Assembly (NCBI GenBank): GCA_003218345.1
Contig: QHNF01000081.1
Coordinates: 1 to 5,368, forward strand
DNA from: Verrucomicrobiota bacterium
GTDB taxonomy: Bacteria; Verrucomicrobiota; Verrucomicrobiia; Chthoniobacterales; UBA10450
Direction of reading: 5' to 3'
Length of the DNA stretch: 5,368 nucleotides
Shown: positions 1 to 5,368 of the stretch, one piece after another
How the letters are laid out: every line of letters begins with the position of its first letter
Numbering within the stretch: position 1 is the first letter of the stretch
The notes under the pieces: generated by a model
What the model was told of the DNA's origin: nothing
The model's input: the letters and a program-made list of their open reading frames with translations, nothing else
Database searches by the model: none
Made by a program: the position numbers and the translations under genes

Positions 1-1
1 A

Positions 2-595
2 TTGGGCGCCCAGCGCGGACTGGAGGGCGCGATTTGGGCGAGCTGCTTTCTGCTGGTAATCAGTGTCGCGTGCTGGACGAAAGGGGCGTTCGTTTTGCCA
101 ACCGCATCAGCCATAAAGCGAAGTGTCGCGCTCGTACTCATGTTCGTGCTCGTGTTTGCGAGTGGCATTTATTTCATCGGCGGGAAATTTCGGTCAACCA
201 ATCTGGCTTCCGCGACTGCGGGATCGCTCCGGGGAGACTGGCAGGCGTTCACACCGGAGCGGTTGCAAGCAGAACTGGAACAGGGCCATTCCGTCTTTGT
301 CGATTTTACGGCCGCCTGGTGTCTCACCTGCAAATTCAATGAGGCCAATGTCCTTGAGAACGATGCGGTGCGAGAAGCGTTTCAGCGTCACGGAATCGTC
401 AAACTGAAAGCTGATTGGACCAACGGCGATCCAGTGATCACGAAATTATTACAACAATTTGGCCGGCCTGGCGTCCCGCTCTATGTGCTTTATCCAGGAA
501 AATCCGCTGAGCCGATTGTGTTCCCGGAGTTGCTCACCAAGAGCATGATTCTGGAAAAACTCGAAAGCACATCGCAAGCAGTCGCTGCGCAATAA
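2..595 (+). CDS. dsbD: DsbD-family thiol:disulfide interchange protein, C-terminal part (5' end outside window)
   Basis: This is the end of a membrane protein that moves reducing equivalents from cytoplasmic thioredoxin to thiol proteins outside the inner membrane. The visible 197 codons begin inside the gene; the first codon is TTG (Leu) and is probably not a start. Two hydrophobic segments (about residues 11-30 and 41-60) are the last membrane helices. After a short linker comes a thioredoxin-fold domain (about 80-190) with the redox motif AAWCLTCK, Cys107 and Cys110, and the cis-proline loop GVPLYV (Pro159). A helix pair followed by a C-terminal thioredoxin domain with WCxxCK is the standard DsbD layout; the N-terminal domain and the central DsbD membrane core lie upstream and cannot be judged. 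The stop is TAA. No clear terminator follows. The next gene, 212 bp downstream on the same strand, encodes an exported thioredoxin-fold protein, a plausible electron acceptor (inference). A stand-alone membrane-anchored thioredoxin is less likely, given the DsbD-like linker and domain order. Confidence 0.85.
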   Translation: MGAQRGLEGAIWASCFLLVISVACWTKGAFVLPTASAIKRSVALVLMFVLVFASGIYFIGGKFRSTNLASATAGSLRGDWQAFTPERLQAELEQGHSVFVDFTAAWCLTCKFNEANVLENDAVREAFQRHGIVKLKADWTNGDPVITKLLQQFGRPGVPLYVLYPGKSAEPIVFPELLTKSMILEKLESTSQAVAAQ

Positions 596-604
596 TCCGT
601 AGAA

Positions 605-642
605 ATGACGAAATCCGAATGTCATGACGAAGGAATGTCGAA
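605..642. repeat. Cluster of short ATGACGAA / ATGTCGAA repeats
   Basis: ATGACGAA occurs at 605-612 and 624-631, followed by the variant ATGTCGAA at 635-642; related 'gaatgtc' and 'cacgaaatga' pieces lie around them (617-660). The cluster sits directly after the dsbD stop. I recall similar 'aatgacgaa' tracts as frequent intergenic debris in Verrucomicrobia genomes, but that is memory, not a search. It does not encode a credible protein. Confidence 0.5.
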
Positions 643-663
643 TACCGGATCACGAAATGATAG

Positions 664-684
664 GGCGCGACCGGCGGACGCGCC
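664..684. other. GC-rich hairpin in the dsbD-redoxin spacer
   Basis: GGCGCG (664-669) and CGCGCC (679-684) form a perfect 6-bp stem around a 9-nt loop. No T-run follows on the plus strand, so it does not look like a standard intrinsic terminator. It could be the worn remains of a palindromic repeat: its 'taggg...gcggacgcgcc' outline is loosely like the element at 3346-3398. Function unknown. Confidence 0.35.
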
Positions 685-724
685 GGGGATGATGGGATAC
701 TTTTGCGCGATTAGCGGGCGTCCC

Positions 725-776
725 GTTGAATTTTCTCTCGTTCCTTGCCAATCTGCTATTCGTGAGAAAATTGAAC
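725..776. promoter_or_regulatory. Long imperfect dyad upstream of the redoxin gene (operator or leader hairpin)
   Basis: The left arm GTTGAATTTTCTCTCG (725-740) and right arm CGTGAGAAAATTGAAC (761-776) are complementary at 14 of 16 positions, separated by 20 nt. The right arm ends 31 bp before the ATG at 808. The size and placement fit a regulator-binding dyad overlapping the promoter, or a hairpin in the 5' leader. AT-rich arms and a lack of any T-run after the right arm argue against a terminator. No convincing -35/-10 pair could be assigned. The dyad is directly visible; its regulatory role is inference. Confidence 0.5.
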
Positions 777-807
777 TATCTTAACACCTTCGCTTTCTAA
801 TCGATTT

Positions 808-1416
808 ATGAACAAAAAAATAATTTTGACCGTCGTTACATCACTGATCGCTACTGCAGTCTTTGCCTTCGATCCGCCGCCAGTCGGCAGTGCTGCGCCA
901 GATTTTTCGCTCACCGATGCGAAAGGCAACACGCATTCGCTCTCGCAATACAAAGGCAAATATGTCGTGCTCGAATGGTTCAACCCGCAATGCCCGTTTG
1001 TGAAAAAACATTACGGCAGCGGCAACATGCAAAAGTTGCAGGATGAATACACAAGCAAAGGCATCGTTTGGCTGACAATTGATTCCAGCGCACCCGGCAC
1101 TGAGGGCAACATCACTCCCGAGGAAGCCGAGAAGATCACCAGCGCATGGAAAACGCATCAGACCGCGCTGCTCCTTGATCCGGAAGGCAAAGCTGGACGC
1201 GCTTATGGGGCCAAGAACACGCCAGACATGGTTGTAATTAATCCGGACGGAAAAATTGCCTATGAAGGCGCAATCGACAACAAGGCAACGCCGAATCCGG
1301 CCGACATTCCCGTCTCGACCAACTACGTGAAGGTTGCATTGGACGAATCATTGGCAGGCAAACCCGTCACGACTCCACAAACCAAGCCGTACGGTTGCTC
1401 GGTCAAATACAAATGA
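808..1416 (+). CDS. Exported thioredoxin-fold redoxin (AhpC/TSA superfamily, PRX-like type)
   Basis: A 202-residue envelope redox protein. Residues 1-20 form a signal peptide (MNKKI, hydrophobic core, VFA, likely cut before FDPPP). The mature part opens with the redoxin signature VGSAAPDFSLTDAKG (26-40), then KYVVLEWFNPQCPFVKKHY with Cys62, and a cis-proline loop NTPDMVVINPDG (Pro139). Where thioredoxins have CxxC, only the first Cys is present (CPFV). A second Cys lies near the C-terminus in PYGCSVKYK (Cys197). This matches the 'PRX-like 1' group of thioredoxin-fold proteins, whose conserved Cys aligns with the first Cys of CxxC rather than the peroxidatic Cys of peroxiredoxins. The substrate is unknown; Cys62 and Cys197 might form the redox disulfide (inference). 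The upstream dsbD-type gene suggests a source of electrons. The ATG at 808 is chosen because it gives a complete signal peptide; no Shine-Dalgarno sequence is evident. A signal-peptide-bearing peroxidase or a TlpA-like thioredoxin are alternatives. Confidence 0.88.
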   Translation: MNKKIILTVVTSLIATAVFAFDPPPVGSAAPDFSLTDAKGNTHSLSQYKGKYVVLEWFNPQCPFVKKHYGSGNMQKLQDEYTSKGIVWLTIDSSAPGTEGNITPEEAEKITSAWKTHQTALLLDPEGKAGRAYGAKNTPDMVVINPDGKIAYEGAIDNKATPNPADIPVSTNYVKVALDESLAGKPVTTPQTKPYGCSVKYK

Positions 1417-1452
1417 CGGTTCCATAGCGCGGTCGCCAAGGCATAAACGAGA

Positions 1453-1516
1453 AACCGCGGATTACGCGGATAGCACGGATTTAAAAAGAGAGAAATGATC
1501 CGTGTAATCCGCGGTT
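1453..1516. repeat. Inverted repeat (19-bp arms), palindromic intergenic element
   Basis: AACCGCGGATTACGCGGAT (1453-1471) pairs with ATCCGTGTAATCCGCGGTT (1498-1516) at 18 of 19 positions, around a 26-nt AT-rich centre that includes 'ttaaaaagagagaaatg'. The left side carries an extra 'agcacggat' (1472-1480) that could also pair with ATCCGT, so the right arm may have lost a short segment. It lies 37 bp after the redoxin stop. The 'ccgcggattac' core is one I recall from dispersed repeats in environmental bacteria (from memory). It may act as a bidirectional transcript end or be a non-autonomous mobile palindrome; there is no flanking transposase. Confidence 0.65.
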
Positions 1517-1593
1517 CAATCCTCTCGGTCATCTTTTTGTTCTCGATAAGCCGGCCAAATTCTTGCGAAGCTCGGCGCCAGCTGGATCTGACT

Positions 1594-1623
1594 CGGGCCG
1601 AGGACCCCATGGCCCGGTTTTTT
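1594..1623 (+). terminator. Probable intrinsic terminator with a competing upstream hairpin
   Basis: CGGGCC (1594-1599) and GGCCCG (1611-1616) form a 6-bp GC stem, extendable by a T-G wobble, around an 11-nt loop, followed by TTTTTT (1618-1623) and a further T-rich tract. It lies 177 bp after the redoxin stop and could end that transcript. CTCGGC (1571-1576) can instead pair with GCCGAG (1597-1602), which uses part of the terminator stem, so the two hairpins exclude each other, as in attenuators. The gene remnant at 1690 lies just downstream. No known riboswitch class was recognised. Confidence 0.5.
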
Positions 1624-1689
1624 GCTTCTTTTCAGACCCGCAATCATCGAGCCCAAAATCCGGGCGGGGGAAAGAGAAAGAGCAATATT

Positions 1690-1907
1690 GTGACGTCAAC
1701 AATTCCGCTTAAACAGCAACTCCACCGCTTCTGATCGTACTGGCGCTCTTGTGCTTCGGCTTTTTGCCCGGAGCGCAACCGGTTGTCCCGGCGACCGATG
1801 GCGGCTATCCGGGCTTAACCTGGCGGAAGGCAAAACGCCCTTTACATCTCACCACCGGCAGTGGCAACGAGTCACGCATTGAGGTTCTTATCCAAACGTG
1901 GTCATAG
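1690..1907 (+). pseudogene. Decayed N-terminal remnant of an NTAxG-repeat surface protein
   Basis: No intact frame exists, but patching it gives a familiar leader. From a possible GTG at 1690 it reads VTSTIPLKQ. A one-base loss near 1717 shifts the frame to TPPLLIVLALLCFGF (1719 on), a signal-peptide core, then PGAQPVVPATDGGYPG. Around 1818-1853 three apparent single-base losses scramble a stretch whose pieces read as F-NTAEG-QNAL-F, after which LTTGSGN appears in the original frame (about 1854). It ends at TAG 1905-1907, overlapping the 3' end of mgtE. I recall 'DGGYPGxNTAEGxNALxxLTTG' as the opening of large NTAVG-repeat proteins, some with a C-terminal intramolecular chaperone domain, common in Verrucomicrobia. 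All the repeats and the C-terminus are missing. An in-frame ATG at 1609 lies inside the terminator hairpin and is unlikely to be used. The frame patching is inference. Confidence 0.6.
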
Positions 1908-3299
1908 CATGGCGCCGCGCATGATTACCAGGGCGATGCTGAAATAAATGATTAATCCGGTCACATCGACAAGCGTTGCGACAAATGGAGCGGAAGACGT
2001 TGCGGGGTCGGCGCCGACCCGCCTCAAAACAAACGGCAACATCGAGCCTGAGAGCGAGCCCCAAAGCACCACGCCCACGAGCGCGAGACCGACTGTTATT
2101 GCGACAAGCGGCCAATGCGGGCCGTACAACTCACGATGGAAATATTTCTCGCCTGCGATCGACCATAGCGCTACGCGCAATGTCCCGATCGCGCCGAGGA
2201 TCAAGCCTAGCGACAAACCCGCCCGAATTTCACGGAACGCCACGCGCCACCAGTCACGCAGCGTCACCTCTCCCAGAGCCATCGCGCGGACGATCAGAGT
2301 CGATGCTTGCGAGCCGGAATTGCCGCCACTTGAAATGATCAGCGGCAAAAACAACGCCAGCACCACGGCCCTGGCGATTTCATCTTGAAAACTCGCCATT
2401 GCCGTCGCAGTCAGCATCTCGCCTAGGAACAAAATCACAAGCCAGCCTGCGCGTTTGCGGATCATTCGCCAGAGAGGAATGCGCATATACGGCTCTTCCA
2501 ATGCCTCCACGCCTCCGAACTTTTGAATGTCCTCTGTTGCTTCCTTTTCAGCGACGTCGAGCATGTCATCGATGGTAATAATCCCAACGAGAATGCCGTT
2601 CGAATCAACCACCGGCAAGGCGGTGCGGTCGTATTTCCGGAAGACATTCAGCGCGTCCTGCTGCGAGTCGTTCACTCTTAATGCAACAAATGTTTGGTCC
2701 CGGAAGTCGCTTACTTTTGCTGTGAGAGGTCTGAGCAGAAACTCGCGCATGCGGATGTCGTCGATTAATTTGCCGCGCTCGCCGACGACATAAATCACAT
2801 TGAGCGTCTCGCTGTCCTGGCCGTGCTCGCGCACGTAATCGAGGACTTGTTGGACCGTCCAATCTTCGGGCACAGCGATGAAATCCGGGGTCATCAAACG
2901 GCCCACACTGCCCTCCGGATATCCGAGCAACGATTGTGCGACGTGGCGTTCCTCTGGCGTTAGTAGTCGGATTAATTGCCGCGCCGCCGCACTGGGCAAT
3001 TCCTCGAGAAGCGCCGTGCGGTCGTCCGGCGACATTTCGTTTAGAATGGCCACCACCTGCTCGTGCGCCATGGCCCGCAGCAATTTCTGCTGCGAATCGA
3101 CGTCGAGATACTCGAAAACATCCGCCGCCAGCGCATGCGGGAGGACACGGAAGATGATGACCTGCTCATCTTCCGGCACGTCGAGAATCACCTCTGCGAC
3201 GTCCGCCGGCGGCCACTCGCGAAACACCTCGCGCAGCGCCCCGAAGTTACGGGCGTCGATCATGCTTCTGATTTCAGGCTCTAAAATTTTGCCGACCAC
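1902..3299 (-). CDS. mgtE: Magnesium transporter MgtE
   Basis: An inner-membrane Mg2+ channel/transporter gated by cytoplasmic Mg2+, usually a homodimer. Counting from the GTG start (465 aa): an N-terminal MgtE helical domain (about 15-125, with PPADVAEVILDVPEDE and LLEELP), two CBS domains (about 135-195 and 200-255, with GRLMTPDFIAVPED and ALPVVDSNGILVGIITIDDM), then a connecting helix and five membrane segments (about 285-463). Family signatures are SSGGNSGSQASTLIVRAMALGE (about residue 323 on), GSMLPFVLRRVGADPA, and APFVATLVDVTGLIIYFSIA, whose Asp445 corresponds to the pore Asp of characterised MgtE. The length is normal and nothing is missing. Start choice: GTG at 3297-3299 gives VVGKILEPEI, which resembles family N-termini; a TTG at 3327-3329 would add 10 residues, and an ATG at 3261-3263 would cut into the N domain. 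None has a clear Shine-Dalgarno sequence. It ends (TGA 1902-1904) inside the decayed gene on the other strand. The 134-bp divergent spacer seems too short for an M-box riboswitch. Confidence 0.95.
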   Translation of the reverse strand: MVGKILEPEIRSMIDARNFGALREVFREWPPADVAEVILDVPEDEQVIIFRVLPHALAADVFEYLDVDSQQKLLRAMAHEQVVAILNEMSPDDRTALLEELPSAAARQLIRLLTPEERHVAQSLLGYPEGSVGRLMTPDFIAVPEDWTVQQVLDYVREHGQDSETLNVIYVVGERGKLIDDIRMREFLLRPLTAKVSDFRDQTFVALRVNDSQQDALNVFRKYDRTALPVVDSNGILVGIITIDDMLDVAEKEATEDIQKFGGVEALEEPYMRIPLWRMIRKRAGWLVILFLGEMLTATAMASFQDEIARAVVLALFLPLIISSGGNSGSQASTLIVRAMALGEVTLRDWWRVAFREIRAGLSLGLILGAIGTLRVALWSIAGEKYFHRELYGPHWPLVAITVGLALVGVVLWGSLSGSMLPFVLRRVGADPATSSAPFVATLVDVTGLIIYFSIALVIMRGAML

Positions 3300-3314
3300 G
3301 TCGCGTTTGTAACA

Positions 3315-3344
3315 CTCACGGTTGCTCAAAGCAACGGCTCACGG
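3315..3344. repeat. Small hairpin flanked by CTCACGG direct repeats, in the mgtE 5' leader
   Basis: GTTGC (3321-3325) and GCAAC (3331-3335) make a perfect 5-bp stem with loop TCAAA. CTCACGG occurs directly at 3315-3321 and 3338-3344, on either side. On the mgtE strand this hairpin falls just upstream of the preferred GTG start, and the alternative TTG start would lie in its loop. It may influence mgtE translation or be a binding site; both are inference. Confidence 0.35.
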
Positions 3345-3345
3345 T

Positions 3346-3398
3346 GGTAGGGACACCGCGCTGCGGCGTGCCGTCGGCGCAGCGGCGCCGATCCTACC
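3346..3398. repeat. GC-rich imperfect palindrome in the mgtE/beta-oxidation divergent spacer
   Basis: GGTAGG (3346-3351) pairs with CCTACC (3393-3398), and inside them CGCTGCG (3359-3365) pairs with CGCAGCG (3378-3384), giving a 53-nt hairpin with an internal bulge and a 12-nt loop. It occupies much of the region where the two divergent promoters should lie. The 'gtaggg...cctac' outline resembles dispersed palindromic repeats I recall from related genomes (memory only). A short palindrome, GGAA-acg-TTCC (3420-3430), lies between it and the ATG at 3434. No promoter boxes could be assigned with confidence. Confidence 0.5.
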
Positions 3399-3433
3399 TT
3401 CTCTGACTTGGCATTTTCCGGAAACGTTCCAAA

Positions 3434-5368
3434 ATGAATGTGATGCCGGCAGTAGCTACAACTCCAATGATTCGGCGCGAGATTGGCGACGATCGCATCT
3501 GCCTGCTTACCTTCGATCGGCCCGAATCGAGCGCGAACATTTTCGATGCAGCCACGCTCGACGAATTAAATGAGCACCTCGATTTTGTTGAGAACGAGGC
3601 CTCGTTGCGTGGTCTGATCATTGCGTCGGCAAAAAAATCGATCTTCATCGCCGGCGCGGATCTGAAGACGCTGTTGCAGCAGGCGCAGGAAGGAGAGATG
3701 CGCGGATTCATCTCGAAAGGACAGCAGGTGCTGAGTCGGCTTGCGGATCTAACAATTCCGACCGTTGCCGCGATTCATGGCGCGTGCGCGGGCGGAGGGT
3801 ATGAAGCCACGCTGGCCTGCGACTATCGAATCGCTTCCGATCATCCGGCGACGCGGATTGGACTTCCTGAAACGACACTCGGGTTAATTCCCGCGTGGGG
3901 CGGTTGCACGCGTCTGCCGCGGTTAATCGGCGCAGAAAAAGCCGCTGAAGCGATTTTGAAAGGAAAACTTTACTCTGCCCAGGATGCTTTGAAGTTTGGA
4001 TTGGTAGATGAAATCGCCCCACCAGATCAGCTTGTAGATCGTGCGCGCAAAGAATTGCGCGATGGGAAACGCAAACCTTCGGCGCCAAAAATTAATCAGG
4101 AAATTCCCGCGCCCCGAGACCACAATCCGGCGCCGGCGCGCGCCGCCGAAGTGATCAGGAAAGGCCTTTCGACCTCCACGCAGCAATCGCTCGCCTTCGA
4201 GCTGGATGCGATTGTTGATCTTGGCAAAACGGAATCAACGCAAAACTTGATCCGCAATTTTTTCCTCGCGGAAAAATACAAAAAGGGAACATCTAAGTCG
4301 CCAGCGGAAAAAGTCGTGCACGCTGCCGTGATTGGCGCCGGCGTGATGGGTTCGGGTATCGCGCAATGGCTCAGCTCTCATGGCGTCTCGGTGATCCTGC
4401 GCGACATATCTCGGGAGCAGATCGACCGCGGTCTTGCGAACATCGAGAAAACTTACTCCGACGCGGTGAAACGTGGTTTGATGACGGAGGAAAGCGCAAA
4501 GGCGGGTCGCGCCCGGATTGTGGCCTCGACTGCACCGATGGAATTGCGCGATGTGCAAATTGTCATCGAAGCCGCCTCAGAAAAATTCGAGATCAAGAGA
4601 GAAATCTTTCGCGAGCTGGCGATGCAAGCCGGTCCGAAAACGATTGTCGCCACGAATACGTCGGCTCTTCCAGTTACCAAGCTCGCCGACGCAACTGTTT
4701 CGCCCGAGCACGTCATCGGTCTCCATTTTTTCAATCCAGTGAGCCGGATGAAGCTGGTGGAGGTGGTCATTGCAAAACAGACATCGAACGACACACGCGA
4801 GCGGGCACTTGCTTTTGCACGGCAAATTGGGAAACTCCCTGTGATCGTTCGCGACAACCCGGGTTTTCTGGTTAATCGCGTGCTGTTTCCGTATTTGCTC
4901 GATGCCGCCGAGCTTTTCGAGAGTGGCCTGGACGCGGAGAAGATCGACAATGCACTTCTGCAATGGGGCATGCCGATGGGACCGCTGCGGTTGATCGACG
5001 AAGTTGGTGTCGATATCACTATTGATATTGGCAACACATTGGAAAAGGCGTACGGACGGCGGGATCACGTTTCCGCTGTCCTGCTATGGTTGCGCGATGG
5101 TCAGATGCTGGGTCGCAAAACGAGCGCCGGTTTTTACAAATACGATGGCAAAGCGCAAATACCTAACGAGTCGCTCGCACAGTGGCGACGCGCGTTGCAC
5201 GGCGAGCCCGAAGGCGGCGAGGGACCGAACATTCCGCCGAACTGGCATCGCGATCCCCGAACGCTTTCGGGGCTGAACGAAAGTGAGTTGGCGCACCGGC
5301 TCATGTTCCTGATGGTCAACGAAGCTGCGCGCTGCGTGGAGGAGAAAATCGTCGATTCACCGGAGGAC
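3434..5368 (+). CDS. Bifunctional enoyl-CoA hydratase / 3-hydroxyacyl-CoA dehydrogenase (FadB/FadJ type), 3' end outside window
   Basis: The alpha subunit of the fatty-acid beta-oxidation complex: it hydrates enoyl-CoA, then oxidises L-3-hydroxyacyl-CoA with NAD+, passing the product to a thiolase partner. 645 codons are visible and open to the window end; the family is about 700-730 aa, so some 60-90 residues are missing. The N-terminal crotonase domain (about 12-200) has the oxyanion-hole/catalytic stretch IHGACAGGGYEATLACDYR (Glu124) and GLPETTLGLIP (Glu146), matching the two catalytic Glu of FadB. The Rossmann domain (about 297-480) starts with AVIGAGVMGSGIAQ (GxGxxG 301-306) and carries ATNTSALP (Asn408, Ser410) and HFFNPVSRMKLVEVV (His431, Glu443, the dehydrogenase dyad). 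The first C-terminal helical domain begins with DNPGFLVNRVLFPYLLDAA and includes GPLRLIDEVG; the second begins near MVNEAARCVEE. The ATG at 3434 is used, with only a weak GGAA upstream; ATGs at 3443 and 3467 are possible. No thiolase gene is adjacent on the 5' side. FadB and FadJ cannot be told apart here. Confidence 0.95.
   Translation, partial: MNVMPAVATTPMIRREIGDDRICLLTFDRPESSANIFDAATLDELNEHLDFVENEASLRGLIIASAKKSIFIAGADLKTLLQQAQEGEMRGFISKGQQVLSRLADLTIPTVAAIHGACAGGGYEATLACDYRIASDHPATRIGLPETTLGLIPAWGGCTRLPRLIGAEKAAEAILKGKLYSAQDALKFGLVDEIAPPDQLVDRARKELRDGKRKPSAPKINQEIPAPRDHNPAPARAAEVIRKGLSTSTQQSLAFELDAIVDLGKTESTQNLIRNFFLAEKYKKGTSKSPAEKVVHAAVIGAGVMGSGIAQWLSSHGVSVILRDISREQIDRGLANIEKTYSDAVKRGLMTEESAKAGRARIVASTAPMELRDVQIVIEAASEKFEIKREIFRELAMQAGPKTIVATNTSALPVTKLADATVSPEHVIGLHFFNPVSRMKLVEVVIAKQTSNDTRERALAFARQIGKLPVIVRDNPGFLVNRVLFPYLLDAAELFESGLDAEKIDNALLQWGMPMGPLRLIDEVGVDITIDIGNTLEKAYGRRDHVSAVLLWLRDGQMLGRKTSAGFYKYDGKAQIPNESLAQWRRALHGEPEGGEGPNIPPNWHRDPRTLSGLNESELAHRLMFLMVNEAARCVEEKIVDSPED

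Noticed and set aside
808..1416. Calling the exported redoxin a true peroxiredoxin
   Set aside because: The peroxidatic PxxxT/SxxC context is absent. The single active-site Cys is in the NPQCPF position, matching the first Cys of a thioredoxin CxxC.
1323..1610. 95-residue minus-strand open frame over the redoxin 3' end
   Set aside because: It is antisense to the redoxin C-terminus and otherwise a translation of the inverted repeat (EPRITRI, PRNPRF), a known type of spurious protein prediction.
1689..1705. GACGTC palindrome within TTGTGACGTCAACAA as an operator
   Set aside because: The inner and outer symmetry axes do not coincide, and the stretch is better explained as the start of the decayed gene's leader.
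1495..1734. 79-residue plus-strand open frame in the spacer after the redoxin gene
   Set aside because: It starts inside the right arm of the inverted repeat, runs through the terminator hairpin, and ends in the first frame break of the decayed surface-protein leader. The composition is not protein-like until the last few residues, which belong to that remnant.
1948..2388. 146-residue plus-strand open frame
   Set aside because: It is antisense to the membrane domain of mgtE, with low-complexity Thr/Ser/Arg composition and no motif. It is a shadow frame.
3300..3433. M-box (ykoK) Mg2+ riboswitch upstream of mgtE
   Set aside because: The divergent spacer is about 134 bp and contains palindromic repeats. 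That seems too short for the full riboswitch, and no conserved core was recognised.
4453..5037. 194-residue minus-strand open frame
   Set aside because: It lies wholly antisense to the dehydrogenase part of the FadB/FadJ-type gene, whose motifs are intact. It is Ser/Arg/Thr-rich with no recognisable domain, typical of a shadow frame.

Overview
The window reads as a piece of a moderately GC-rich bacterial chromosome, most likely from an environmental (soil-type) Verrucomicrobia or a relative. That placement is inference. It rests on the gene types, on starts without clear Shine-Dalgarno sequences, and on three kinds of intergenic debris that I associate from memory with that group: ATGACGAA-type short repeats, an 'accgcggattac' inverted repeat, and the leader of an 'NTAxG'-repeat surface protein. 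There are four real protein genes, one decayed gene, and several intergenic dyads. No tRNA, rRNA, CRISPR array or insertion sequence was seen.

Region by region (all positions 1-based). 2-595 (+) is the 3' end of a DsbD-type thiol:disulfide interchange protein: the last membrane helices and the C-terminal thioredoxin domain. 596-807 is a spacer with short repeats, a GC hairpin, and a strong 16+20+16 dyad just upstream of the next gene. 808-1416 (+) encodes an exported thioredoxin-fold redoxin of the PRX-like type. 1417-1901 is a 485-bp stretch without an intact gene. It holds a 19-bp inverted repeat (1453-1516), a terminator-like hairpin with a competing upstream hairpin (1571-1623), and a frameshifted remnant of an NTAxG-repeat protein leader (about 1690-1907). 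1902-3299 (-) is a complete MgtE magnesium transporter. 3300-3433 is the divergent spacer, with two hairpin-forming elements. 3434-5368 (+) is a bifunctional enoyl-CoA hydratase/3-hydroxyacyl-CoA dehydrogenase (FadB/FadJ type) that is still open at the window's end.

How they work together. The only clear functional pairing is the DsbD-type protein with the exported redoxin. DsbD carries electrons across the inner membrane, and the redoxin could receive them in the cell envelope; this rests on gene order and fold. MgtE (Mg2+ uptake) and the beta-oxidation protein are housekeeping genes. They are transcribed away from each other and have no evident link to the redox pair. I did not find a convincing new multi-gene system. 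The most interesting material is the non-coding and decayed sequence between the genes.
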